A DNA stretch of 64,000 nt, taken from Sycon ciliatum (Eukaryota; Porifera; Calcarea; Leucosolenida; Sycettidae). The stretch is from the NCBI RefSeq assembly GCF_964019385.1, contig NC_088649.1, positions 15,584,647 to 15,648,646 on the forward strand, given 5' to 3'. Within the stretch, counting starts at the first letter, position 1; each line of letters begins with the position of its first letter. The notes beneath the pieces were generated by a model that was not told the origin of the DNA, did no database searches, and was given only the letters and a program-made list of their open reading frames with translations. This document shows, one piece after another, positions 11,691 through 23,792 of this stretch. The position numbers were made by a program, and so were the translations under genes.

Positions 11691-12204
11691 TGCGTATGTA
11701 ATCCTTTCATGATTTAAAAATTAGGAGCCGTGCTTCTCATCACCGTGGACAAGTAAATGTCGGCCCATTACATAGCGTTTGGAGACTTGCTCAAGTACGG
11801 TTGCGTGTCAATTATGCGGCACCCGCGGAATAAAATGAATATTCTGGACGACTGAAGCTACAAAGCCATCTTGTGTTAACAGATCAAAAAGGCAGTACTT
11901 CGAAGTACCTGTATTTATCACTCGTATTGCCCTGAAACAGTCGTGCTCATCTCTAGAGACTAGCTTGTATTTATCTCTACGTAATGGCAACTTTCATGAT
12001 GCTGACTGCCTACATTTACTTGAAGTAGGACTATACATACTAAATAATTATGAGGTCTATAAGCTGTCAGTGCGGTGCTGTTGGATACCCGACATGCCAT
12101 GTGACTGACCGCCAGATAAACGACATGCGATTGTACCGGTCACAGTGTAGCTGGGTTTTCACGAAAAAATGAAACTTATACGATTGTGAGAAAAGTTCAG
12201 AAAC

Positions 12205-12264
12205 CACACTTACACATGCACACACGCACACACGCACACACACACACACACACACACATGCGCG

Positions 12265-12307
<43 letters not shown>
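12205..12307. repeat. (CA)n microsatellite
   Basis: Alternating CA with a few GC interruptions. Long open frames on both strands here are artefacts of the repeat. The flanking 11700-12200 stretch shows no gene. Confidence 0.95.
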
Positions 12308-12309
<2 letters not shown>

Positions 12310-12389
12310 GTCCTGTTCTGTTGAGCCACTACCACAACTTGGCACAAGGATCGCATCGGTCCCAAAGGGGCAGTAGAGCGAAAGTGAGA

Positions 12390-13650
12390 CGTGTTGGCTC
12401 CGAGTTCACGTACCTATCTCTACAGTGAACGCAACCTCGATCGAAAGTCATGCCAAATGGATTTATCTACCACGCGTGCGCGTGCGCGTATACAAAACGG
12501 AGGAGGGATTACTTACTCTCCATGTATGATGTATCTGTTGTATTCGTGAACATTATCATTGATGTTTCCCCTCCATGTTTTTGAATATGCGAGCATAACT
12601 TCCAACATCAAGAATATTTACTATTTTTTATTATATCAGAAACCAGGGGGATGCGGGGAACAGGAACAGGTACTGCTCAAAAGAAGACTGGATGCATTGT
12701 TTCGGAAAGAATTTCTACGAGGTTAGGTTGTGATGTCGATAGGGAGTGAGTTGTAGAGGGTAAGGGCACTGTTTGTATTGCTTTGTATTGCTTTTATTTT
12801 ACATCGCAAGTCAAACGGGCAATCATGCCCACTGTTATGATGACGATGGAAAGGGAGAAAAGATTAAGAACAAGGTTAGTTATTTTGGTTTTCAGGGAGT
12901 GAAGAAAACGGTGCGTCTAGGAATCTCTCCTTAGATCATCAACATTGGTCATGAAAGTAGACTTTCAATGGACGTGAGAGTTGAGATGTGCTAGGTCAGG
13001 CCAACTAGAGGGGAATGCTAGGCTGTGAGATTCCGAAGTACATCCATTCTGTGTTTGTTTTATGAATGCACGCGGAACGCGGAACTCATTCAGTTTCCCA
13101 CGCGCTGCCTCCACCCTATTCACTAGATCCCCGGTCTTTGCTGGCTATGTGTTTTGGGCAACATTACCAACGCAGGCAAAGACCAGCACTTCGATGGATA
13201 ATTTTGTTGCTAAAATCTCTGCTCAATTATAGGTTTCATGTACTTCGAAGTATATCCTGCTGGTTTGTCTCCTCCTTTGCCTTCTTCGCCTTTTATTTGT
13301 ATTATTTTATCTGTTTTACTGCTGTGGTTGGCTTTCACCCTTGTCTCAGTTTTACTGGCCGTCATCATGATGTGCCATGAGACTGATAATGATATAAATA
13401 CTTCTTGAAGTACAAAATACCTGAATACCTTGATGTTGGAAGTTATGCTCGCATATTCAATAACATGCAAGGGAAACATCAATGACATTGTTCACGAATA
13501 CAACAGATACATCATACAGGGAGAGTAAGTAATCCCTCCTCCGTTTTGTATACGCGCACGCGCACGCGTGGTAGATAAATCCATTTGGCATGACTTTCGA
13601 TCGAGGTTGCGTTCACTGTAGAGATAGGTGAGCTCGGAGCCAACACCTCT
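12390..13650. repeat. large inverted repeat, arms about 220 bp
   Basis: Left arm about 12390-12612, right arm about 13434-13650 in opposite orientation; shared landmarks include the GTGCGCGTGCGCGTATAC block (12476 and, inverted, near 13550) and the segment around acagatacatcatac. The roughly 820-bp spacer holds a second copy of the 3' end of the LINE at 9230-11690. A foldback-type arrangement or an inverted duplication are both possible. 12620-13060 has no gene. Confidence 0.8.
13073..13425 (+). mobile_element. LINE 3'-end fragment
   Basis: Nearly identical to 11365-11690, the RT C-terminus and 3' tail of the upstream LINE, with a few differences and an extra acttcttga near the end. 5'-truncated copies like this are typical of LINE integration. 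Confidence 0.8.
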
Positions 13651-13815
13651 CACTTTCGCAGGTATTTTGTACATCCATTCTGTGTTTGTTTTATGAATGC
13701 ATTGGAAATCCAAGGACAATCATCCCCAAACGGATAAAATCTAAGATAACCTGGATAGGTGGAGTAAAGAAAACAGTGAGTATGGAGAACTCTCGGGATA
13801 GGGAACATCCTAGCA

Positions 13816-16395
13816 TTAGCCATGAAAGTAAACTTTAAATAAACGCTTGAATCGGCATGTGGTAGGGCATGACTTTAAGGACGAGGGCAAAAGATTCCAC
13901 AACTTAGCAGCAGCAAAAACTGTTCTGTGAGATCCCGAAGTCCTGCGGATGTTGGGAAGGGGCAGATTGCAGGCATCCTGACCTCTGGTGGATCGGGGCA
14001 GTGAACTGTATTCCAGGCGTGATTTGAGCAGCAAAACTGACATTGCCGTGAAGTATGCGGTGTACGAGAAGCCGCAACTTGCAATCCGCCCGCTCGACAG
14101 CCTGTTGATGGGGGAATCTCGGTGCCTGTGTTGTGTGTACGTGTCCGATAGAGTAGGTCCTTGTCTGTCCAAAGGTGTATGGTTAGTGTTGACGTTGTGC
14201 TGCAAGATGTGCTTGTTGCAGGTGTGGTGGCGAGGTTTGGTGGTGGATGTCCCATGCTAGTAGGACTTGTTTAACAAGGACTCGTGAGCTAAGGGTGGGG
14301 AGCTTTGCATGATGGGAGGAGGGAACTGTGGTGAACTGGTGCAAAGAGGGTAATCTGAAGGCAGATGCGTATAGCACGGCGGTGAATTCTCTCCAGTGTG
14401 TTCCGCTGTAGCTGTGTGGTGTTGGAGAGGGAAAGGCTGCCATGTTCGAGAACGGGTCGGATGTAGGTCGTGTATATTAACAATAGGCTGGAAGCGTTCA
14501 TTGTGCCACGTGTCTTGGGGAGTTGTAGTAGTTTTTTGGTTTTGTTGGCTATTTCTATGATGTGTTGGGCCCATCGCATATCGTCTTGGAGTGTAACACC
14601 AAGGTGCCTATGTTGGTGGACCTGCTTCAGCCGAGTCGAGTGGAGCACAAAGGAGGAAGAACGTGGGGCCAAGTATGCTACCTTGTGGTACTCCAGCTGT
14701 GATTGCAAGCGAGTTTGATGCTTGCCCGTGTATAACTACTTTGAGCTGGCGATTCGAGAGGTAGTTCTTGAGCCACTGAAATAATTTCCCTCCAAGGCCA
14801 ATTTCCGCTGCCTTGTGGAACACCCCTGCATGTGACACATGGTGAAATGCACCGGCGATATCCACTGCTATCACCTGAGCATGGCCCCTTGCAGCAACTG
14901 TGCGGACCCATTCATTGTGCAGCGCCGTGAGGACATCAGCAGTGCCCCCGTTCGGACGGAAACCATACTGGGTGTCAGCAAGTACGGAGTGTCTCTCCAA
15001 GTAGTTGGTGATTTGACTCTTGATAATAGCCTCCATTACCTTGGATAGAACGGATAAGAGAGAGACTGGGCGATAGTTGGCTGGTGCTGACCGCGCGGCC
15101 TTCTTGTAAACAGGGAAAACGTGTGGTAGCTTCCAGATTGTTGGTTGGACACCATGGCGATAACAAAGTGAGAACAATTGCGCGACAATGGATGACAGTT
15201 CGATGGAACAATGCTTCAAGACTTGAGCTGGTATCCCGTCTGGGCCCGTTGCTTTGGAGGTATCCAACTTGGCGTGGCGGCGGCGAACCTCTGGAACACA
15301 GGAGCAAATGTTGGATAGAGCCTCGTACGCAGGGTGTTGCATGTCAGGTAGATCTTCGGGACGTAGATCAGTTTGACCGAGGCTGCATTTGTCGGCAGAA
15401 TATCGTGCAAAGCCGTTAGCTTTGTCCTTGCTTGAGTGATACTATGTTCCGTCGCTATCGATCAGCAGGGGTATGTTTGAAGACCGGGAGATTCATGCTG
15501 CTTTCTTAGCATTGGACCACCATTGCTTGCCACTGAGGGACCGGGAGCTTAGTTGCCGCCGAACACGGTCGTCACTGGCAGTGCGGTCTGACTGCAAGGT
15601 GTGAACAGCATTGCCGACAGAGGCAATAAAGGAGGCCTTCAGGACGTTATTGGCAAGGTTCCTCCTCCATGCTTTCCAACATCTCTCCTTGGCCTCGACA
15701 GCGGAGCTGCATTCTGGTGTCCACCAAGACGGGTCGGATGGCCGGGTAACGAGTACCTTGGAGGGAATAACCTGCTCCATTCCGCAAAGAATGGCAGCAG
15801 TCACTCTCTCGCACGATTGATTGGGGTCATCGGATAGCAGTGAAGCGGCCAGTCTAGCCTACGGAAGTGTGCCCTCAGCCGGCTCCAGTCGGCATAGGCA
15901 TAGCGCCAAACCTTGCGGGAGGTGGTAGGTTCCCGCCTCGGGTCTACAGCTTGGAAGTTAGAGCATGGATTGAAGTGGACACTGGGGTGGAAAATTTGAT
16001 ATGATTAGTCCAAGGTGTTTGATCCCCTAGTGACACGTGGCACATGCTGGGCGAGTTGGTGGGTTGCGCATAGCACCTCAAGTGACTCTCCAGCAGGAGT
16101 TGTCTTAGTGCTCTGCAGCCAGCCAGCGTTATGCACATTGAAATCTCCCACCAGAATTAGGTTTGACCCCAGGTGCCGGACATTGTCGAGAACACTGTCC
16201 AGGTACTCAATAAGAAAAGTGTCAGTCTCGGCACATGATCCTGGTAGGTAGATAGCACCAAGGACAGTGCGGCGCCCGTCGTGCGTGGACACTGATGCCC
16301 ACAGCACCTCATGTGAGCCGCAAGCGACATGGGTGAGCTGAGTAACCTAGAGCTCTGATTTAGCCCAAATAGCAACACCACCTCCTGCCTCATTT
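13816..16395 (-). pseudogene. second LINE, endonuclease plus RT, decayed
   Basis: On the minus strand, from high to low: APE-type endonuclease (GGGVAIW near 16380, then a TAG, then GDFNVHNAGW near 16150); a linker region with PSWWTPEC near 15740; RT with SKATGPDGIPAQVL, NYRPVSLLSVLSKV, QYGFRP and TAGVPQGSILGP (15342-14650); then a jump directly to HQHRHLGVTLQDD. The segment that should hold the catalytic xADD box between these two points is missing. The tail carries the usual C-terminal AAKLWNLLPSSLK near 13880. Frameshifts separate the parts. Dead by the RT deletion alone. Confidence 0.85.
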
Positions 16396-16419
16396 CGGTC
16401 TTTGCGGATTACTGTGTAT

Positions 16420-16600
16420 ATATTACGGAGTGATACGCTTGGTCATGTGGATCAGTAGGACCACTCGCTGGCGGGACTGTGTCGTGATGGTAGTGATGTG
16501 GCTGGTGAAGTCGAGGTTAGAGTCCAAGATGATTCCAAGATGTCGGTGAGTCGTTACATCAGACGCGTCATCTCCCAGGACCCTGCATACTCAGGTGCGG
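16420..16600 (-). pseudogene. fragment of another LINE RT
   Basis: The minus strand reads THRHLGIILDSNLDFTSHI, the motif that follows the RT core in Jockey/CR1-like LINEs. It lies upstream of the endonuclease of the neighbouring LINE, the wrong order for one element, so it is a separate fragment or a rearrangement. Confidence 0.65.
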
Positions 16601-16831
16601 AGTCGGATGAGTAGGGTGGGCATGTTCTGCACGACTTCTAGGAGAAAAAAAAAGAAGAAGAAAAAGCAGCAACATCAATTTACTGATTATGATTCTCCAT
16701 GGCAGCATGAATCCCAGCACCATTGCTGTTTTGTGGCACGGGTGGTCGAGGCAAGGCTTCGGCTTTTCTCAAGCGCATTGCATCTTTGCTTCCCAAAACC
16801 GTTCTCCGTGGCGAGGGCTCATCTCCTGTTA

Positions 16832-17431
16832 CAGGTCTGCTCTCGATATAACAACTCTCACTTGTACATAAACCTCCTTAGTACATAAAAAAATCAAATC
16901 CCGCGCCGAAACAGCATCACTCCCATACAAAATTTGTTCTACACAACATAATCCTACATAACATAAACCTCGACATAACACACGCTACTGCGGTCCCCGA
17001 CGTGCACACTCTCGATACAACATAAATTCATGTGCATGGTATGATCAAGCGGTAGCTGTAGCTAGGCAGTTTAGCAAACTTTAGGCCAGTTTAGTCCTAC
17101 ATAACGTAAACCTCGGCATAACGCACCCTACGGCGCAGTCCCCGACGTGTGCACTCTCGATACAACGTAAATTCACGTGCGCAGTACAATCAAGCTGTAG
17201 CCGTAGCTAGCCAGTTTAGTCCTATTGTGCATATATTCTGCAGCATTGATGGTATCTGATGTCGATGGTGGTACAGTGTGTATATGTTTGCACGGTTGAA
17301 CCCGCCTTGTAATACCCTTCATTTTGAGATGCGTCTTGTATTTTACACACGGTTTTCTACATAACATACCTCTCGATATAACATAATGTTTGCGTGGTCC
17401 CAGAGATTACGTTATATGGAGAGTAGACCTG
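16832..17431. mobile_element. Tc1/mariner- or pogo-type non-autonomous element
   Basis: Ends CAGGTCTGCTCTCGATATAA and, inverted, CAGGTCTACTCTCCATATAA; flanked by TA on both sides (16830-16831, 17432-17433). 600 bp, no transposase. The interior repeats the cctc(g)acataac motif. TA target duplication and the CAG start fit the pogo/Tigger group. Confidence 0.8.
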
Positions 17432-17433
17432 TA

Positions 17434-18166
17434 CATGGTATTCTTGTCGCAGTATTAGTTAGTTAGTTTTTTGTTTGTTTGTTATTATGATAACTGTCCA
17501 CCAACGTAACCAGATCTTTATACAGTCAGCGAGTGCGACAAAATGACACAAAACTGACAAGGCCGGGAGTACTGAGACATTCAGCGACCTGACATCTAGG
17601 TCCAACACTTCTCCAAGGCGCAAACCAACAACCTTCCAACTTGGAAAGCTCAGGTTCGGAAAGGTCCCCCTGTGTAGGCTTTCCCCAAACCGGCCCGTTT
17701 TTTCCGCTTGTTCGGCTTTTCGCTCGGGTCCAAAATACATCAGATTCGACTGCAAAATCAGTTGATTGTTTGACAATCGGCTGCAAAACTGGAATATATT
17801 GGAAAATCGGCTAAAAGAACTGTTGGCATGTTGGCCTCAAAATTTGTGAAATAATTATTAGAAGATTTGGTCGATTTTCGACGATTGTCAAAGGAACCCT
17901 CCAAAATCAGCGAAAAGCGTAGCGATTTTCGATCAGTCTCATTTTCGGCGAATTTTTCGCAGCCTGACAAATTAAGGGATTTTACTACAGTCCATTCATC
18001 GGAAACAGTCCCGCTGGCTTTTGAAAGTCCAATTTGGGCCGAATTGAGGATCAAAAACCCACTTTAAATCTCCAAAACCTGGGTTTGGGATCTGCTTCTC
18101 CACACATTTCGCCATGGTATACCTGTCCTAATTTTGTAAAACCTGGCTCAACCAAGACCCTATCAG
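17434..18166. other. no gene recognised
   Basis: Unique-looking sequence with short open frames only; no domain, splice pattern or repeat that I can name. Confidence 0.5.
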
Positions 18167-18409
18167 TATCAGCAAGAGTCCATAACCCCCCAGAGAGTGC
18201 AACTCCAGGTTGGGGTCTGGCGCAACGAAATCCAAACATTGCGTCATCCGGTCCATAGTCAAGCATGGGCGGATGGGGCCATGTGCATATCTGGTACATC
18301 CGCTACTCACTACATGACGTATGAAGTTTGGATTTCGTTGCGGCACTGATTTGTGCTGAGAAGGATCACGAGTTGCACACTCTGAGGGGTTATGGACTCT
18401 TGGTATCAG
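18167..18409. mobile_element. MITE-like element, GAGTCCATAAC family, copy 1
   Basis: Inverted ends: gcaagagtccataaccccc on the left and ggggttatggactcttg on the right, each next to a gtgcaact-type block, with a second inverted pair (acgaaatccaaac / gtttggatttcgt) inside. Related elements are at 23562-23792 and 45633-45882. No coding sequence. Confidence 0.7.
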
Positions 18410-19650
18410 GGACTATGCAGGGCTGGAACAGGCGTTGCACACTCTGGGGGGCTATGTACTTTTGCTGAGCTTTGTTACAAACAGCAATCTGTGTCGTATT
18501 TAGCGCGTGCGACACCTTCGAGTACTAATTTGTTGACCCCGCCAATCAAAGTGAATGGCATGTAGGCTGGTACGCGCCTGATACGCGCTGCAAATTCCAA
18601 CATGCTGGAATTTCTATTTGGGCGCGTTTCCGTATGCATGGCGCACCAAAAGCCAGCAAAAATACGCACAAACGCGTGGTTTCACGCGTACACGCACCAG
18701 TTGTGACCAGAGATTTTAAGTCCGAAGATTGAGAACTTTTCCTCAACTTAGAAACAAGAGTTAGAAATGAAAAAAGAAAAAAAACTGGAGCCAAATGACT
18801 TGAGCCCAAACTGCCAGATTCTCAGTCAAAGAACTTGGGGAACACATTAAATGACTAAGTAACAACTGAGAACATCTGTTTATAGAGAAGTAATGTAGAC
18901 GACTTATGTATATACTATGTGCTAGTACAATACACAACAACAAAGCAAAAACAGTTAAGGTATGCTATGTCGGGATCAATCTATTATTGCCCTCATCATC
19001 TTGCAAATAATAGATGCATAATTACTAATTAAAATACGACATAATTACTCAGCCGTAGCGGGTTATGGGATATCAGTCTGCCTCAGATTTTCACTGATCT
19101 GAAATTGCAGATTTGAAATTTACAATGGGAGGAAATTATCAGGACTGGAAACACACTTGGATAGCCAGGCTCCTCACGTCCTGGAAACGCTCTGTCGAGT
19201 TTCCTGCACCGAATTGTGGATGCCATGGAAGATGGGTGGGTAAGTGGAAGGGCACCAGGTTAGTCCTGTCGGTAGTATTCCCTCCGGTTTATGAGTATCT
19301 AGTTACAATTATAAACCACTCCACTGTTCATCACCGACTTCGGTTGGAGTGGTTGTGGCTGGGTCGCTCGTTGGTTTGGTTATTCCACTGGTCGTGGGTG
19401 TAGCAGCCTGGGTAGTGTTAGCGGATCCTGTACTCGACTCGTTGATCTCTGTTGCGGAGAAACAGAGAGGACACACACAAGCATCTCAGCAAAGCAGACA
19501 ACAGCATACCATCCCCTCTTCGCAAAATCTGATTTCAAAAATTACTATGGAAACCCACCAACATTTTGACTTGAGACCTTCACTTTTTTGTTCCATATTG
19601 CTCTCCTGAACTCATAGTGCTCAGGGTGATATTTGAAAGGGGAACACTTA
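18410..19650. other. no gene recognised; one weak open segment
   Basis: Mostly unremarkable. On the plus strand about 19294-19613 can be read as a hydrophobic stretch (VVVAGSLVGLVIPLVVGVAA) followed by a hydrophilic tail, but I found no convincing partner exon. Confidence 0.4.
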
Positions 19651-20099
19651 GGGCCCGGTCCCACGTGCACTGGGGTTCGCTTCAGCGTGGAAGTTCTGCA
19701 ACAGCGAGCCTGGTGTCGCTCCAGCGAAACCACGTGTGTATGGTCACGCATACAAACAGGGCAAACTCCTACTTCGGCGGAAAATGAGAGTAAAGTGGGC
19801 TGTGGTGCATACGGTACGGAGAATAAACGAGGTCAATGACCATCTTGCACGCATTTTGTTGCATGGGCATCATGCGCATACAAATTTCTTGTAGTAAGTC
19901 CTTATACAGCAGACCGTGGTGCTTTCCGCTGAAGCGAAACCGCAGAAGCGACAGTCTTGGTTCGAAAATTTTGGAGGAAGCGGATTGGAGTTTCCACTGA
20001 GGCGGAAGTTCTGCTTTTCGCCGTTGCCATGGTATTGTTCGCTCCTGCGACGTCGCTTCAGCGGATCCACTACTTCCGAGTGCATGTGTGACCGGGCCC
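19651..20099. mobile_element. MITE-like element with GGGCCCGGTC ends
   Basis: Starts GGGCCCGGTCCCACGTGCAC and ends with the reverse complement of a close variant (GGGCCCGGTCACACATGCAC). Flanked by TTA and TAA. About 449 bp, GC-rich ends, no ORF of note. Confidence 0.72.
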
Positions 20100-20404
20100 T
20101 AACAAGTTACGATACAGATGGCACTGAAAATTAGGAATTTCCTCAACTCTGAGGTCACCGGTGCTCCTGCCTATGCAGTCAGCTCAAAACCCGGAAGGTT
20201 GTCCCGAGCTCGGTCCGCTTGCCATCAAGACTAGATAAACAAGTGTGTGCAACTCGCGGATGGGTAGGCCCACGGCAGATTTTTTTGTTGACGTAATCTT
20301 GTCGACGACGCTCGCGCTGCGAGTCTTTCGGAAAGTTTTCCCTCGTGCTCTTGGCCGGACTTACACTACAAGCCCAGTGCCCAGCACGTGCCCCAGACTA
20401 GGCA

Positions 20405-20762
20405 TAGCCCGATTTTGCTAGCAATTATGCTAGCAAAATATCGAAGAATTCTGAAAGGGAATTTGCTAGCAAAACGGAGCAAAATATCGGTGTGTTCGCT
20501 GGAAATTTGAAGATTTTACACTTACACGGTGCACGTGACTCAATTTCGCACAGTTTTAGCAAAACGTGACTCACTTTTTCTCATTTTTGCCAACACTTGA
20601 CCCACTTTCGGTCACTTTTCCCACATGTGACACAATTTTTTTTGGGGGCAAAAAGGGAGCAAAAATATCGAGTGGCCTGGCAAAATGAAAGCAAAATATT
20701 AACGATGAGAAAGCAAAATGTTGCGGCAAAATATCGAAGCTTCACTGGCAAAATCGGGCTTT
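20405..20762. mobile_element. MITE-like element with AGCCCGATTTTGC ends
   Basis: Left end TAGCCCGATTTTGCTAG, right end inverted AAGCCCGATTTTGCCAG; the interior repeats gcaaaatatcg. No coding sequence. 20770-21720 after it has no gene that I can support. Confidence 0.6.
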
Positions 20763-21720
20763 GCCTACTCTGCCCTGCTCTGCGGCAAAATGCGCGTTTC
20801 TCTGAAAAAAGGTGACGCCCACAAACATTCTGCAGTGGGCGGGGGTATTTGCAGATTGTGCAGGAGAAATCCGGAGTTGCGCACTCTTGTTTATCTACTC
20901 TTGCTAGTAACTAGTAGCTACCACCATTTCTCTGGTTATTAAAGGTATGTCTTCGCCACCGTATCATTATTACTCAAAAAACTCTTTTCAGGAGCTGTAC
21001 TGAGGCTTTTAAAACTCTTGTGAAATTGCAAAATCTGGGTTTGCGTTAGGGCTGAAAACCCCTCAATATTCGAACCTCTGTTCTTCTGCCTTCCCAGCTC
21101 GAACATCCGCGATGTGGGGAAAATTCAAACTGAAAAACGTGATCCAATCCGCACACAACTTCCGGTCCTTCTGCGCTCGCACTGCACATGAACCATCCTG
21201 ACAAACAGTCCTACAGCGCAGTACCACAGGACGTGCTACGAAGTTGTTTTGCGAATTCCGTGTATCCACACGTAACCATATCCAAAGCTCAGTGGTTAGT
21301 ATACCTGGCAACCATACCGTTTTTTGCCGGGCCTGTTTCAATTGCGAGGACAGTAATAGCGCGAAAGAGCGAACCACAGATACGACCATTTTTTTTACAA
21401 ATTGCGTGTGAGGCGAGCACGTCTGTGAACAGCATGCCCAAGAAAGGGGACGTTCCCTGTAGGTCATAGTTGCATGGCTCGTGCAAAGTAGAGGTCAGAA
21501 TAGCTTGAGCCTCAGGAATCTGAGGACTTTGAATGACCATTCTACGTTGAGCACGTGAGCCGATGAAAATTTTGGTTGGAGGATACAGAGTTTTGCTCAC
21601 ACGCAGTAAGGCAGCTCTCAAAAAGGCGTGACGGCTATTTTTGTTGCTTGTACATTGCATGTAGCAGCAATAGTTTGAGAGCCAAGATCTGTAGCACATC
21701 GCATCCATATGCCAACTGGG

Positions 21721-22115
21721 GGCGCATTTGGTTGGTACGAGCTAGAACAGGATTCACCAGAACAGCGCGTTTGGTTGGCACTGCACCTGTTCTGGGTCGG
21801 CCAGAACATGTTCTGCTTGCTCCGGCCTCGAGGCCGGAGCAAACCGAGCAGTTTCACTTTTTCACTGTGAAACCTGGCGGGAACATCGATTTTGGTCCCA
21901 AATGATCACGTGCACACACTTTGGGGTTGGACTCTTCGTACTGTACACAGCCACCATGGTGACACATACACAGTCATTTTGAAGTATGTACTAAGTTTGG
22001 CATATTTTTTCACAAAAATGAGCTCTGTTTCTGGAGTACCGTGTAGTTGGCATGGGGCTGCGCCATGTGCACCAGCTGTTCGATCCTGTTCTAGATCGTA
22101 CCAACCAAACGCACC
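21721..22115. mobile_element. MITE-like element, TTTGGTTGGTACGA family
   Basis: Ends of about 31 bp: GGCGCATTTGGTTGGTACGA and the inverted GGTGCGTTTGGTTGGTACGA. A diverged relative is at 29705-30264. The interior holds palindromic ccggcctcgaggccgg. No transposase. Confidence 0.72.
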
Positions 22116-22300
22116 GTGGACGTACAGAAATTAAAAATGAATTGAAAACACACACTATGAGGGTAACTTAGTAAAGATGATTCGGAGACCTTTGGTTGGA
22201 GGAGTTACTTTTGCCCCGCCCCCATTTCCATCCAATATGTCACCGCCCCCGCTGTGCAGCATCTGATGGTTCTGTGGTATTCAGTGAAAAAAAAACTTGC

Positions 22301-23008
22301 CAGGTGTGGGTTGGTAAAGGCAGGTTGTTGCATTTGTACAGACACCGACTCCACCACACTCTTTGCCGCTGTCAGCATCGACCGAACACTGACTGGTGAC
22401 TCGAGACTGGTCCACGCAGCGTTGCTTGTGGCACACGAGGTCCTTGTTAGCGCCGCTGGCATCACAGCGTGTTCCGTCCTTCACGAGCGATGGGTCATCG
22501 TGGTTTCTTGGCGGGGACGCGTACAAACCATTGCACCTGAGTACACCGCCAACGCCGCGTACGGGAATAGTTTGGGACAGAACGCCACTACTGGGTTGGT
22601 TCTTTCGAGCAACTGGAAGGCAGAACAAACTACCACATAGGGCATCTCCAGCCGCACAGGCTGCATAGGTTCCTGGGGTGGAATTGGACGATTTGAAACC
22701 ACAGTTACCCGTACGTTCTCCAAATACGTTCATGATTGCAAAGCAATCCTCAGGAGCTGACCCTTGATCCATATCGTTCCAGACACTCTGACACTGGCCA
22801 GTTCGTGATTGGCAAACTCCACTCCAGCAGGATGCTTGACTATTGGAGCAAGGCCAGCCGTTGCGTGCGGTCAGGTCCTGTGGACATGTGGCATTCTCGC
22901 CGTCGCAGTACTCCGCCATGTCACAGTCGCTGGTGGCGGCGCGGCAGACCTGATCCCGGCGTGTCACGATGCGCTTGTTCACGCAGCATGGGTCCGTGTC
23001 CGCACACC
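22301..23008 (-). CDS. exon D6: C-terminal half of disintegrin domain plus ADAM cysteine-rich domain
   Basis: 708 bp, 235 full codons, phase 1-1. It opens with the second half of a disintegrin domain (DPCCVNK, DQVCRAATSDCDMAEYCDG, ATCPQDL), then an ADAM-type cysteine-rich domain: CWSGVCQSRTGQCQSVW, APEDCFAIMNVFGERTGNCG, ALCGSLFC, DGTRCDASG and LVCHKQRCVDQ, followed by the start of an EGF-like tail (CGGVGVCTNATTC). The acceptor is TGTAG before GGTGTGCG. The chosen end is a GC donor (CCTG then GCAAGT) that keeps phase 1; if it is not used, the frame stops at 22281. The first half of the disintegrin domain and the metalloprotease are not seen anywhere. Family match is strong; the 3' end is uncertain. 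Confidence 0.85.
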
Positions 23009-23561
23009 CTACATTAAACCAACACACAACAACAACATAGGTCAGTATGCCAGACATTGGCATAACAGTAAGAAATCAGTCTACGAACCTCCCAAAGAAA
23101 AACGTGTGCAGCATGCAAATTATGCCCGCAGCAGACATCAAGAAAAAAAAGATGTGAGGTACTATTTAGGGACTTTCACAGTCTTTGAGGGGCACGGAAT
23201 GACAGATCGAGCAGACTTTTGGCTTGTAAATCCACGGCCAATACTGTTCTTTATGTCGAGATGCTGGACGGGCTTGAGTAGGAGCTGATTATATCAATCC
23301 ATTGGACCAGAAGACATCCCATCCAACATCTACAACGGCCTGGCTACCCATTCTATGGGGTCTGGTGATGGCGAAAACTCACATCAGGCGATGTAGTGTG
23401 CCTGTAGTTCCAACCTGTTCTAGTGACCACTGGGGAAAGCTTAATTTCTTCACTCCACTCGGCCAGTGGAGTAGAAAATTTGCATTTCCCTGACATAAAT
23501 CTACTCGGCTTACATCATCGACAAACCATTCACGGCGGCTGCAAGCAAGGTCAAACCATTA

Positions 23562-23792
23562 TATCAAGAATCCATAATCCTCCAGAGTGCGCAACTTCAC
23601 TGATCAGATCTGGGACGAAATCCGTGTTGAACGTCATAGTGTGACATCATGAGTAGGGAAAGTGTGAACCGTGGTTGACCGCGTCGACGTAATGACGCAA
23701 GTCCGACCCAAACATGACGTAAATCACGGATTACGCCGTCCCACAACCCCATCCTAGTTGCGCACTCTGCGGGATTATGGACTCTTGATGAT
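23562..23792. mobile_element. MITE-like element, GAGTCCATAAC family, copy 2
   Basis: Ends atcaagaatccataatcct and inverted atcaagagtccataatccc, each followed by cagagtgcgcaact. It sits in the intron between exons D5 and D6. Confidence 0.72.

Noticed and set aside
12186..12428. Long open frames over (CA)n, also at 29 kb, 36.2 kb, 41 kb and 43.3 kb
   Set aside because: Translations are alternating Thr-His or Cys-Val from the repeat; no coding signal.
19113..19613. Plus-strand segment encoding a transmembrane-like helix with a possible upstream exon (a short intron 19235-19294 keeps phase 1)
   Set aside because: It lies on the strand opposite to the ADAM-type gene, the upstream exon has no recognisable domain, and the acceptor is weak. 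Hydrophobic reading alone is not enough.
21063..21708. Minus-strand ORFs of 134-139 codons as the missing 3' exons of the gene
   Set aside because: No domain, no EGF or transmembrane pattern, and no phase-1 splice boundaries that I could find.
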